NCBI RefSeq assembly: GCF_014698795.1
Contig: NZ_JACJTR010000014.1
Coordinates: 62,001-126,000, forward strand
From: Nostoc sp. FACHB-892
Lineage (GTDB): Bacteria > Cyanobacteriota > Cyanobacteriia > Cyanobacteriales > Nostocaceae
DNA: 64,000 nt
Reading direction: 5' to 3'
Every line of letters begins with the position of its first letter. Positions within the stretch are counted from its first letter, which is position 1. Shown piece after piece: positions 1 to 7,412 of the stretch. A program made the translations under genes and the position numbers. The notes under the pieces were generated by a model. It had not been told where the DNA came from. It ran no database searches and worked only from the letters and a program-made list of their open reading frames with translations.

Positions 1-2751
1 ATGGTATTGAAATTCAAGGGTTTCGCCGTCGAGTTCTGTTTCGTCTGGTTGGTCTTTAGGCAGAAGCCCCGCAATTAGGAATTGTGGTGGGTAACATTCT
101 AGTGCAAAGCCAAGCTCGAATTCCTTCATTAGTTCGATCAGATAACCATGACGCTCGGTAGGGTAGCGCTCTGGATTGAGGATGCGGGTAAGATCGGCGG
201 GGGTGAAAATGCCTTTGGTTTTAGTTTTGAGGGTTTCATCGCTCAGGAGCGCATAAATGCCTTCTGTCACCCAGTTGGGTTTGAGGACGTTGGTATTTTT
301 GAGGATGGGATGATCGCGGAAGTTGAGAACTAAGCCAAGCCGATGGAGGAGATCGATGAGTTGATCTTGGTTTTGTTCTTCAGGAATCTTGTTTTCGTGG
401 CAGATGCCGATGTAGCGGTTGTAGCTGATGAAGTCTTGGGGCATGGATTCGAGTTGTTGTTTAACTTCAAACCATGTCAGGGGTAGAAGATCGTAGACTT
501 CTTTGAGGTTGCCGACTTGCTGGAAAATGGCGGTGCGAAGTTCATCAATGCCGATATTGTCTTGGCAGGAGGTTTCGATAATCGCTTGGATGTTAGAATA
601 TTTTTCGCGTAATGCCTTGCGGTTGATGTCGAGAGGTTGTTCGTCTTTTTTGTTGCCAACGATAATCACGGGGGACTCTCCGCCGAAGCTTTCGATTAGT
701 TTCAGCCAATATTCGATGCGGTTTTCTTCTTCGCTGGTGCGACAATTACAGACTAAGAGATAGAGGCTGCGCTTAGTCAGAAAAAACTGATGAGTGGCAT
801 GATAAATTTCCTGTCCGCCAAAGTCCCAAACATTGAGGCGGATGTCTTTACTATTGACCTGCACGTTCCAAGTTTCCACATTGAGTCCGTCGGTTTGGGG
901 TTGGTTTTTATCATATTTATTGTGGATTAATCGTTCAATGAGGGATGTTTTGCCAACGCTGCCTTGTCCGATAAGCAAGAGTTTGGCTTCGTTGAGTGGA
1001 CGCACTTCACCGCTACGGAGTAATCGCAAGTAATTGAAAATATCTTCAACTGAACCAACATCATTAGAAGATCCTAAAATCTCTGGTGAAATAGGAAGCG
1101 GATTTCCCCGTAAATCTAGTTTTTCCAATTTCGGCAAACTTTCGATCGCGTCTGGAATCTGGGTTATTTGGTTGTCATTGAGGTCAAGCCTAGTCAGATT
1201 GGTTAAATTAGCGATCACCTCTGGAATCTCGGTTATTTGGTTGTCAAAGAGGATAAGCTGCGTCAGATTGGTTAAATTAGCGATCGCCTCTGGAATCTCG
1301 GTTATTTGGTTGCCAAAGAGGATAAGCTGCGTCAGATTGGTTAAATTAGCGATCGCCTCTGGAATCTCGGTTATTTGGTTGCCACTGAGGTCAAGCTGCG
1401 TCAGATTGGTTAATTTAGCGATCGCCTCTGGTATCTGGGTTATTTGGTTGTCATTGAGGTCAAGCCTAGTCAGATTGGTTAAATTAGCAATCACCTCTGG
1501 AATCTGGGTTATTTTGTTGATACTGAGGTGAAGCCTAGTCAGATTGGTTAAATTAGCGATCACCTCTGGTATCTGGGTTATTTGGTTGTCATTGAGGTCA
1601 AGCCTAGTCAGATTGGTTAAATTAGCAATCACCTCTGGAATCTGGGTTATTTTGTTGATACTGAGGTGAAGCCTAGTCAGATTGGTTAAATTAGCGATCA
1701 CCTCTGGAATCTCGGTTATTTGGTTGCCAAAGAGGATAAGCTGCGTCAGATTGGTTAAATTAGCGATCGCCTCTGGAATCTCGGTTATTTGGTTGCCAAA
1801 GAGGATAAGCTGCGTCAGATTGGTTAAATTAGCAATCGCCTCTGGTATCTGGGTTATTTTGTTGAAACTGAGATCAAGCCTAGTCAGATTGGTTAAATTA
1901 GCGATCGCCTCTGGTATCTGGGTTATTTTGTTGGAACTGAGATCAAGCCTAGTCAGATTGGTTAAATTAGTGATCGCCTCTGGTATCTGGGTTATTTTGT
2001 TGGAACTGAGATCAAGCCTAGTCAGATTGGTTAAATTAGCGATCGCCTTTGGAATCTGGGTTATTTTGTTGGAATTGAGGTCAAGCTCCCTCAGATTGGT
2101 TAAATTAGCAATCGCCTCTGGAATCTGGGTTATTTTGTTGTGATTGAGGACAAGCAGCGTCAGATTGGTTAAATTGGCGATCGTCTCTGGAATCTTAGTA
2201 ATTTGGTTGTGATTGAGGACAAGCAGCGTTAGATTGGTTAAATTGGCGATCGTCTCTGGAATCTTAGTAATTTGGTTGTTATGGAGGGCAAGCTTCCTCA
2301 GATTGGTTAATTTAGTGAGCGCCTCTGGAATCTGGGTTATTTGGTTGTTACTGAGGTCAAGCTGCGTCAGATTGGTTAAATTAGCGATCGCATCAGGTAT
2401 TTCAGTTAGCTCTACTCGAATTAATATAAGTTCCTCTAAATGTAGTATTTGCGTTACCACATCGGGAATGCTCTCTAAAGGATTGCCACTAATATCCAAC
2501 TTACGCAAATTAGGCAAACCCAATAGTTCGAGTGGAAGCGTTTTTAAATTGTTGCCTGAAACCTTTTGGAGATCGTGGTCTCCCACTTTTTCATAACCTT
2601 CAACCTCCTTTCCCAAAACCAAAGACTCAAGCTGCTTCAAGTGACCAATTTCTACAGGTAACTGAGTCAACTCTTGTCCCGACAAGTCTAACTCTCGCCA
2701 ACCCTCAGCCACCGCGCGATCTATCAGTACCAACAACTCATCCTGCGTCAT
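1..2751 (-). CDS. Roco-family protein: leucine-rich repeats + Roc GTPase + start of COR domain (3' end outside window)
   Basis: Large multidomain signalling GTPase, cut by the window edge after 917 codons. Seen: about 18 leucine-rich repeats of 23 residues (roughly residues 20-560, consensus LTNLTxLDLSxNxITxIPEAIAN). A Ras-like Roc domain follows, with P-loop GQGSVGKTS starting at residue 595, switch motif DFGGQE near 643 and the NKKD specificity motif near 699. The last visible part (ending LEFQYH) reads like the beginning of a COR domain, the dimerisation module always paired with Roc. The start ATG at 2749-2751 gives a typical N-terminus (MTQDELLVLIDRAV). Roco proteins are common in filamentous cyanobacteria; what this one senses cannot be read from sequence. 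Several plus-strand frames across the repeats are antisense artefacts. Confidence 0.93.
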   Translation of the reverse strand, partial: MTQDELLVLIDRAVAEGWRELDLSGQELTQLPVEIGHLKQLESLVLGKEVEGYEKVGDHDLQKVSGNNLKTLPLELLGLPNLRKLDISGNPLESIPDVVTQILHLEELILIRVELTEIPDAIANLTNLTQLDLSNNQITQIPEALTKLTNLRKLALHNNQITKIPETIANLTNLTLLVLNHNQITKIPETIANLTNLTLLVLNHNKITQIPEAIANLTNLRELDLNSNKITQIPKAIANLTNLTRLDLSSNKITQIPEAITNLTNLTRLDLSSNKITQIPEAIANLTNLTRLDLSFNKITQIPEAIANLTNLTQLILFGNQITEIPEAIANLTNLTQLILFGNQITEIPEVIANLTNLTRLHLSINKITQIPEVIANLTNLTRLDLNDNQITQIPEVIANLTNLTRLHLSINKITQIPEVIANLTNLTRLDLNDNQITQIPEAIAKLTNLTQLDLSGNQITEIPEAIANLTNLTQLILFGNQITEIPEAIANLTNLTQLILFDNQITEIPEVIANLTNLTRLDLNDNQITQIPDAIESLPKLEKLDLRGNPLPISPEILGSSNDVGSVEDIFNYLRLLRSGEVRPLNEAKLLLIGQGSVGKTSLIERLIHNKYDKNQPQTDGLNVETWNVQVNSKDIRLNVWDFGGQEIYHATHQFFLTKRSLYLLVCNCRTSEEENRIEYWLKLIESFGGESPVIIVGNKKDEQPLDINRKALREKYSNIQAIIETSCQDNIGIDELRTAIFQQVGNLKEVYDLLPLTWFEVKQQLESMPQDFISYNRYIGICHENKIPEEQNQDQLIDLLHRLGLVLNFRDHPILKNTNVLKPNWVTEGIYALLSDETLKTKTKGIFTPADLTRILNPERYPTERHGYLIELMKEFELGFALECYPPQFLIAGLLPKDQPDETELDGETLEFQYH
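1127..2437 (-). repeat. 69-bp tandem repeat array encoding LRRs
   Basis: The hexamer CAGATT recurs at 1195, 1264, 1333 and so on to 2368, exactly every 69 bp, 18 times. Each unit encodes one 23-residue leucine-rich repeat. Units are nearly identical at DNA level, and blocks of two units (138 bp) near 1450-1587 and 1588-1725 are almost exact copies. This points to recent expansion by unequal exchange or slippage. The array keeps a perfect 69-bp phase with no unique spacers, so it is not a CRISPR. Confidence 0.95.
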
Positions 2752-2896
2752 AATTCCAAGGAGAAGGGTAAAAGGAAAGAAGATTGATGGAGATTATCTG
2801 AACTGATTAGAGAAAAATGCTAGATTAACATTTTTTGGCGATTATGTCTTGAGATGATGGGAAAAGCGATCGCTATTTTAGATATTGCAGATTTAG

Positions 2897-2992
2897 GCGT
2901 AGGCGTAGCCCGTCGTAGACATCGCGCCTTGAGATGATGGAAAAAGCTAATTACACAGGTTTAGCGTAGGCGTAGCCCGTCGCAGACATCGC
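2897..2992. repeat. Two copies of a 21-bp heptad element flanked by HIP1 halves
   Basis: Copy 1 (2897-2925) reads GCG, then TAGGCGT-AGCCCGT-CGTAGAC, then ATCGC. Copy 2 (2964-2992) is the same with CGCAGAC as third heptamer. GCG plus ATCGC, without the 21-bp core, would make the HIP1 octamer. The same element lies inside the kinase gene at 54682-54710. Confidence 0.75.
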
Positions 2993-3071
2993 GCCTTTAG
3001 ATGTGGCGATCGCATATATCTAAATCGGGATTTTAGGCGTCTCTATATCAAAATAGAGATATCTAAAAATT

Positions 3072-3262
3072 AGTAGTTACGCACTGTACAAATGCATCGT
3101 AATGTGGATTACCTAAAATCGGTTATTTTAGGCTTTTCTTAATTATTCTGCGATCGTAAATAGACCATGCTGTAGGGGCACAGCAATGCTGTGCCCTTAC
3201 GAAAGATATGGTTTTTAACCTTGATCTATATTTAACATTTCTTGTCAATGCGTAAGTCCTAA
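3072..3262. repeat. Candidate degenerate MITE-like element with nested palindrome
   Basis: The left end (about 3072, AGTTACGCACTGTACAAATG) and the reverse complement of the right end (AGGACTTACGCATTGACAAG) resemble each other and the AGGACTTACGCACT ends of the element at 40301-40414. Inside lies an imperfect palindrome, GTAGGGGCACAGCA facing TGCTGTGCCCTTAC (3172-3200), also found in variants near 6320 and 58314. No coding capacity. Confidence 0.4.
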
Positions 3263-3449
3263 AAATATGGTAATTAAGTATTTTTTAGTTTAGTTAGATA
3301 AAAATTAAAATTCCCCAAACCAATAATTAAATTGATTTGGAGAACTTTTAGTGTTCTAGTGTCAAAGAAGAGGTTAACTTCAGTAATTGTAATTTAACAG
3401 TCAGTTGTAAAGATAAAGGGTAAATATCAGGTAGAAATCGGGTATTTTC

Positions 3450-4175
3450 CTAAAGCTGCTTTAAGCGATAGCCCAATCCATGAACTGTTTCAATAAAATC
3501 ATCGGCAGCACCAGCGTTTTTAAGTTTATACCGTAAACTCTTAATGTGAGACTTAACAGTTTCTTCGCTCGGAGGGTCATCAAGTGACCAGATGCGCTCA
3601 ATAATTCCGGCTCGACTTAGCACTCGCCGACCGCTAGAAACCATTAATTCTAAAAGAGCAAATTCTTTAGGTGTTAGGTGTAAAGGCTGGTCAGCGTATG
3701 TAACTTCATAAGTGCTGGAATTTAAACGCAGACTACCCCAACCAAGGTCTGGGAATGATGCTGCGGAACTATTGCGGCGCAACAGTGCGCGAACACGAGC
3801 CATTAACTCTGGCATTTCAAAAGGTTTGACCATATAATCATCTGCCCCAGCATCCAACCCGGTAATTTTGTCCCCAAGGGTATCGCGTGCTGTTAACATG
3901 AGGACAGGTATTGTGCTATTGCGCGATGGGCTACGTGGTGATGTAGGCGATGGGCTACGCCCCACCATAGGCGATCGCAAGCGTTGACAAAAACTCACAC
4001 CATCCAACTTGGGTAAGGTAATATCTAACACCACCAAATCATATTCCAACACTTTGATGCAATCCCATGCTTCCTCTCCATCTTGGGCCACATCCACCAC
4101 ATATTGACGGTCAGTGAGGGCTTCCATCAGCATCTCTGCTAGCTGGACATCATCTTCAACTACCAAAATCCGCAT
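3450..4175 (-). CDS. OmpR/PhoB-type response regulator with a repeat-derived insertion in the receiver
   Basis: DNA-binding two-component regulator of 241 residues. The receiver carries the acidic pair D8/D9, phospho-acceptor D51 (LVVLDITLPKLDG), T95 and K117. The C-terminal winged helix (about 145-241) ends in the usual TVHGLGYRL. Residues 69-84 (PMVGRSPSPTSPRSPS) are extra compared with ordinary OmpR receivers: they sit between helix 3 (FCQRLRS) and strand 4 (IPVLMLT) and are encoded by a repeat at 3924-3971. It lies 60 bp downstream of the penicillin-binding protein gene on the same strand, so co-transcription is possible. No partner kinase is adjacent, and the target genes are unknown. 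Confidence 0.93.
   Translation of the reverse strand: MRILVVEDDVQLAEMLMEALTDRQYVVDVAQDGEEAWDCIKVLEYDLVVLDITLPKLDGVSFCQRLRSPMVGRSPSPTSPRSPSRNSTIPVLMLTARDTLGDKITGLDAGADDYMVKPFEMPELMARVRALLRRNSSAASFPDLGWGSLRLNSSTYEVTYADQPLHLTPKEFALLELMVSSGRRVLSRAGIIERIWSLDDPPSEETVKSHIKSLRYKLKNAGAADDFIETVHGLGYRLKQL
3924..3971. repeat. 48-bp in-frame repeat insertion next to a HIP1 site
   Basis: The stretch contains two copies of GCGATGGGCTACG (3922-3934 and 3948-3960), a motif of the same GCGTAGCCC family as the heptad elements. Deleting 3924-3971 rejoins GCG to CGATCGC and leaves a clean HIP1 octamer and an ordinary receiver sequence (LRS-RNSTIPVLML). The length is a multiple of three, so the frame survives. 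Confidence 0.6.
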
Positions 4176-4235
4176 TGTTAGAATATTTGTGAATTAAAAA
4201 ACTAGGATAAATCCTAATATCTAACCTTAATACTT

Positions 4236-6047
4236 TCACTTTGATTTAGGACGAGGAAACTTAGAAGGTGGCTTAAAGTTTTCTACTGGCACACCCTTAA
4301 GTGCCTTCTGCATAAAATCACGCCAAATAGGAGCCACCATACCTCCGCCTGTCGCGCGGTTAGATAATTGCCGGTTGTCGTCCCTCCCTACCCAGATGGC
4401 GGTCGTTAACTGCGGTACAGTACCAATAAACCAAATATCTTTCTCAGAAGAGGTTGTACCCGTCTTTCCTGCAACTGGACGGCCGATAGCTGCGCCTTTA
4501 CCAGTTCCTTGTTGAACCACTGTTTGCATCACGTCTAAAGTTGCTGCTGCTGCCCAAGGGTTAAGAACTAGTCGAGGTTTAGGAGTATTATCTATTAACA
4601 CATTGCCACTACCGTCAGTGACACGGGCAATAATCGTTGAAGGCGATCGCCAGCCGTAATTAGCAAAAGTTGCATAAGCACTAGCCATTTCTAGCGGTGT
4701 CACACCAATTGCACCTAGTGGCAAAGAACTCACAGGTAACATTGGACTCATAATTCCCAAAGTACGGCAAATTTCAATAACTTTATTCATACCTACAGCT
4801 TTGCCAAGTTTGACTGCGGGGATATTACGCGATTGTGCCAAGGCAGCCCTAACCGATATTGCTCCCATAAAGGTATTATCGTAGTTCCGTGGAGAATACC
4901 AACCGTTACCATCACGGTAACGAACTGGATTATCTAGGGTCGTTGTACGTGGTGTAAATTTACCAGTAGCAAAGGCAGTATAGTAAATAAACGGTTTAAA
5001 AGAAGATCCTGGCTGACGGTGGGCTTGAGTTGCTCGGTTAAATTCGCTAGTTTTTGAATCTACACCACCCACTAATGCTTTGATAAAATGTGTGCGCGGA
5101 TCAATTGCCACCAAAGCTATTTGATTATTATTCAATCCTTTACCTTTAAGGGTTTTATGCCACTTCTTTATAGTTCTTTCTGCCATCATTTGAAAGCTAG
5201 TATCAACTGTGGTTTGTACATGCATTCCACCTTTAAGCAACGTTTCACGCCCAAACTTTTTAATCAGTTCCTGTGAGACGGCATTGGTAACGTAAGGCAA
5301 AGCGCTACCTTGAAATGACCTAATTTCACCAAGTTTAATCTTTTGTTTGAGGGCATCATCATACTCTTGCTGGCTAATCCAATTTAGTTCCAACATTCGC
5401 CCCAATACTTCTTTTTGTTTTTGTTTTGCCAGCTTCATGCTGACAAATGGGCTAAACTCTTCTGGAGCTTGAATTAAACCTGCCATCATCGCTGATTCGC
5501 CCAAAGTCAAATTTTGTGCTGATTTTTTAAAATAAGTGCGTGCTGCTGTCTGAACACCATAGTTATTATGACCCCAGTAAACTTGATTGAGGTACATTTC
5601 TAATATTTTATCTTTACTAAGAACTTGCTCTAAGCGAATTGCTAATACTGCTTCTGCTATTTTTCGGGTAAAAACACGTTTTTGAGATAAGAAAATATTT
5701 CTCACTAACTGCATGGTGATTGTAGAACCACCCTCTCGCACTTCCCCAGATGCAAAATTGACTAATGCAGCACGTCCAACACCACTAGGATTAATACCAT
5801 GATGCTCGTAGAAACGGCTATCTTCGCTAGCTAATACCGCTCGTTTCAAATTGGGGGAAATTTGATTTAAAGGCACTACTTGGCGGTTAGCTTCCCCATG
5901 TATGCGCGCTAAAAGCTTACCTTTAATATCATAAATATAAGTTGTTTCTGAGGGTAAAAAGTTTTGCAGTTGTCTAACATCTGGCAGATCGCGGAAACTA
6001 ATGGCTAAACCAACTAATCCTCCAGCTAACACAGAACTTGATAGCAT
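4236..6047 (-). CDS. Class A penicillin-binding protein (GT51 transglycosylase + transpeptidase)
   Basis: Bifunctional peptidoglycan synthase anchored in the cytoplasmic membrane. Seen: N-terminal hydrophobic segment, GT51 domain with the EDSRFYEHHG motif and the GGSTITMQLVRN motif, then a transpeptidase domain with SxxK (SSFK in RQPGSSFKPF), SRN and KTGT (AGKTGTTSSEKD). From the ATG at 6047 it has 603 residues. The frame stays open for about 30 more codons upstream (reading FFKKVGQVTGGTLLSIT just before the ATG) but contains no ATG, GTG or TTG before the TGA; the membrane segment is therefore shortened if 6047 is the true start. A response regulator follows 60 bp downstream on the same strand. 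Confidence 0.93.
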   Translation of the reverse strand: MLSSSVLAGGLVGLAISFRDLPDVRQLQNFLPSETTYIYDIKGKLLARIHGEANRQVVPLNQISPNLKRAVLASEDSRFYEHHGINPSGVGRAALVNFASGEVREGGSTITMQLVRNIFLSQKRVFTRKIAEAVLAIRLEQVLSKDKILEMYLNQVYWGHNNYGVQTAARTYFKKSAQNLTLGESAMMAGLIQAPEEFSPFVSMKLAKQKQKEVLGRMLELNWISQQEYDDALKQKIKLGEIRSFQGSALPYVTNAVSQELIKKFGRETLLKGGMHVQTTVDTSFQMMAERTIKKWHKTLKGKGLNNNQIALVAIDPRTHFIKALVGGVDSKTSEFNRATQAHRQPGSSFKPFIYYTAFATGKFTPRTTTLDNPVRYRDGNGWYSPRNYDNTFMGAISVRAALAQSRNIPAVKLGKAVGMNKVIEICRTLGIMSPMLPVSSLPLGAIGVTPLEMASAYATFANYGWRSPSTIIARVTDGSGNVLIDNTPKPRLVLNPWAAAATLDVMQTVVQQGTGKGAAIGRPVAGKTGTTSSEKDIWFIGTVPQLTTAIWVGRDDNRQLSNRATGGGMVAPIWRDFMQKALKGVPVENFKPPSKFPRPKSK

Positions 6048-6654
6048 AGTAATTGATAGGAGTGTGCCACCAGTTACTTGACCGACCTTTTTGAAAAAGT
6101 TAGAACTAGGTAAGGTCGAAATTTTTGATTGTTTTTTTCAAAAGTTTTAAACGAAGACACGGCAATTGAACTTCCTCACTTATAAATATAACTAAAATTT
6201 ATTTAGTTTTTGTAATCTTTTAATATCCTGTACAAATCTCATGGTTGATTTAAAAAAAGATATAAATATGTATAAAAAACTGACTTCTCTAGTTATTTTT
6301 TTCTTATATAAGTATACCCGTAAGGGCACGGCACTGCCGTGCCCCTACACCTTGCACTCGCTATAAGAAAGCATTTTTGATACTTTTTTAGTTTTTTATT
6401 CAAGGAAAAATTACTAAAACTGGAAATAATATTCTAAAGTTTTATTTTGCATTTTTCCTAACTATACACTTTAAAAGTCTAAAATGTGGGTATAATTCGG
6501 GTAAATTTCGGGTAGTAATAGCAAGAATAATGATTAAATTCTAGCTTTTGAATATAATTTGTAGGAATTAGAGATGAGATAATAGGATAATCACAATAGT
6601 ACATGACTAATGGTTAGCTGGCGATGTCGAAGTTTTCGGCTGTAGTACTGTTGT
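6048..6654. other. Intergenic region, about 600 bp, AT-rich with one palindrome
   Basis: No gene recognised. It contains the palindrome at 6320-6348 and long AT-rich stretches. It separates the start of the PBP gene from the 3' end of the TetR gene. Confidence 0.5.
6320..6348. repeat. Dispersed 29-bp palindrome
   Basis: GTAAGGGCACGGCA faces TGCCGTGCCCCTAC around a central C. It is a near copy of the palindrome at 3172-3200 and has the same outer bases as the one at 58314-58345. It lies between genes and probably forms a hairpin when transcribed. Confidence 0.7.
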
Positions 6655-7290
6655 TTATCCAACCGTATTTTGTGACTGGCTCATGACCATGTTTATTAAG
6701 CTGTCTAGCAAGCGATCGCGTGATAAAGATGTAAGTTCTTTGCCATGTAAAATTTCCTCTACAATCACGTAAGATACTAGCGAACCTAAAAAAATATGAG
6801 CCATTGCCTCTGGATCGCTGATTGCTAATTCTGGATGAGATGCAAAATAGTGACTTAGTATTTGCCGACCTCGTTGCACAACGGTTTGGTTATAAAGCTT
6901 TGCTAGTTCGGGAAAGTTTTGTGACTCGGTGATTATCAAACGCAACAATGCCAAATAATCGGGATTATCAGCAACCTTGGTTAAATAAAATTCGGCAATT
7001 TGACGCAACAAAATTGCTGGTTCTCCATGCAATTTTTCTATACTAAAAATGCTTTGAAAACAAGCAACCGTTAACCGTTCTATCAACGCTTTAAACAGTC
7101 CTTCTTTATCTTGAAAGTGACTGTATATGGTTTGCTTCGATACTCCAGCTGCCGCGCTAACACGATCCATACTTGTTCTAGCGTAACCCTCCTTCAAAAA
7201 TACCTGTATAGCTCCTTGCAAGATTTGCTCCTGCTTTGGAGCGATCGCAGGTAAAGGATTTTCTAGTTGGAAAGCAGGGTTGATAGGCAT
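6655..7290 (-). CDS. TetR/AcrR-family repressor, divergent to an ABC export operon
   Basis: Transcription factor of 211 residues. The N-terminal helix-turn-helix is clear (about 22-70: ILQGAIQVFLKEGYARTSMD, then VSKQTIYSHFQDKEGLFKAL). The C-terminal half is an all-helical ligand-binding and dimerisation domain. It is read away from the fusion-protein gene at 7413, and a 25-bp perfect palindrome lies between them. This arrangement is the usual one for a repressor controlling an efflux operon, as CecR (YbiH) does next to ybhGFSR in E. coli. The inducer is unknown. Confidence 0.93.
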   Translation of the reverse strand: MPINPAFQLENPLPAIAPKQEQILQGAIQVFLKEGYARTSMDRVSAAAGVSKQTIYSHFQDKEGLFKALIERLTVACFQSIFSIEKLHGEPAILLRQIAEFYLTKVADNPDYLALLRLIITESQNFPELAKLYNQTVVQRGRQILSHYFASHPELAISDPEAMAHIFLGSLVSYVIVEEILHGKELTSLSRDRLLDSLINMVMSQSQNTVG

Positions 7291-7316
7291 GAATGGTAAA
7301 TTTTTTTGTGTATATC

Positions 7317-7345
7317 TTGCTATATCATACTAGACAGTCTAGTAT
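7317..7345 (+). promoter_or_regulatory. Candidate sigma70-type promoter of the export operon
   Basis: TTGCTA (7317-7322) and TAGTAT (7340-7345) are separated by 17 bp. The -10 falls inside the right arm of the TetR palindrome. The fusion-protein ATG is about 70 bp downstream. Confidence 0.5.
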
Positions 7346-7348
7346 GAT
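7324..7348. promoter_or_regulatory. 25-bp perfect palindromic operator
   Basis: Arms ATCATACTAGAC and GTCTAGTATGAT around a central A. It lies between the divergent TetR and HlyD-type genes and covers the spacer and -10 of the candidate promoter at 7317-7345, so a bound repressor would block RNA polymerase. Confidence 0.8.
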
Positions 7349-7412
7349 GACAAGGAATTCAAAATTTTCAATTCTCTTATACAAAATATTTTTCACAATC
7401 CAGGCTGCTACT

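Larger units (their letters stand above)
2752..3449. other. Intergenic region, about 700 bp, rich in dispersed repeats
   Basis: No convincing gene. It holds two heptad elements (2897-2925, 2964-2992), a duplicated flank reading CTTGAGATGATGG at about 2850 and 2930, and a candidate degenerate mobile repeat bounded by inverted TTACGCA-type ends (about 3072 to 3260) that contains a 29-bp palindrome at 3172-3200. The rest is AT-rich. Confidence 0.6.

Noticed and set aside
1127-2437. Regularly spaced repeats that could suggest a CRISPR array
   Set aside because: Units abut with a strict 69-bp coding phase and no unique spacers. The 30-bp repeats at 52910-53060 are rejected for the same reason.
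1034-2596. Several plus-strand open frames with repeats such as SGIWVIWLSLRSS
   Set aside because: They are the antisense of the 69-bp LRR repeats; the minus frame has coherent LRR, Roc and COR motifs and one start.
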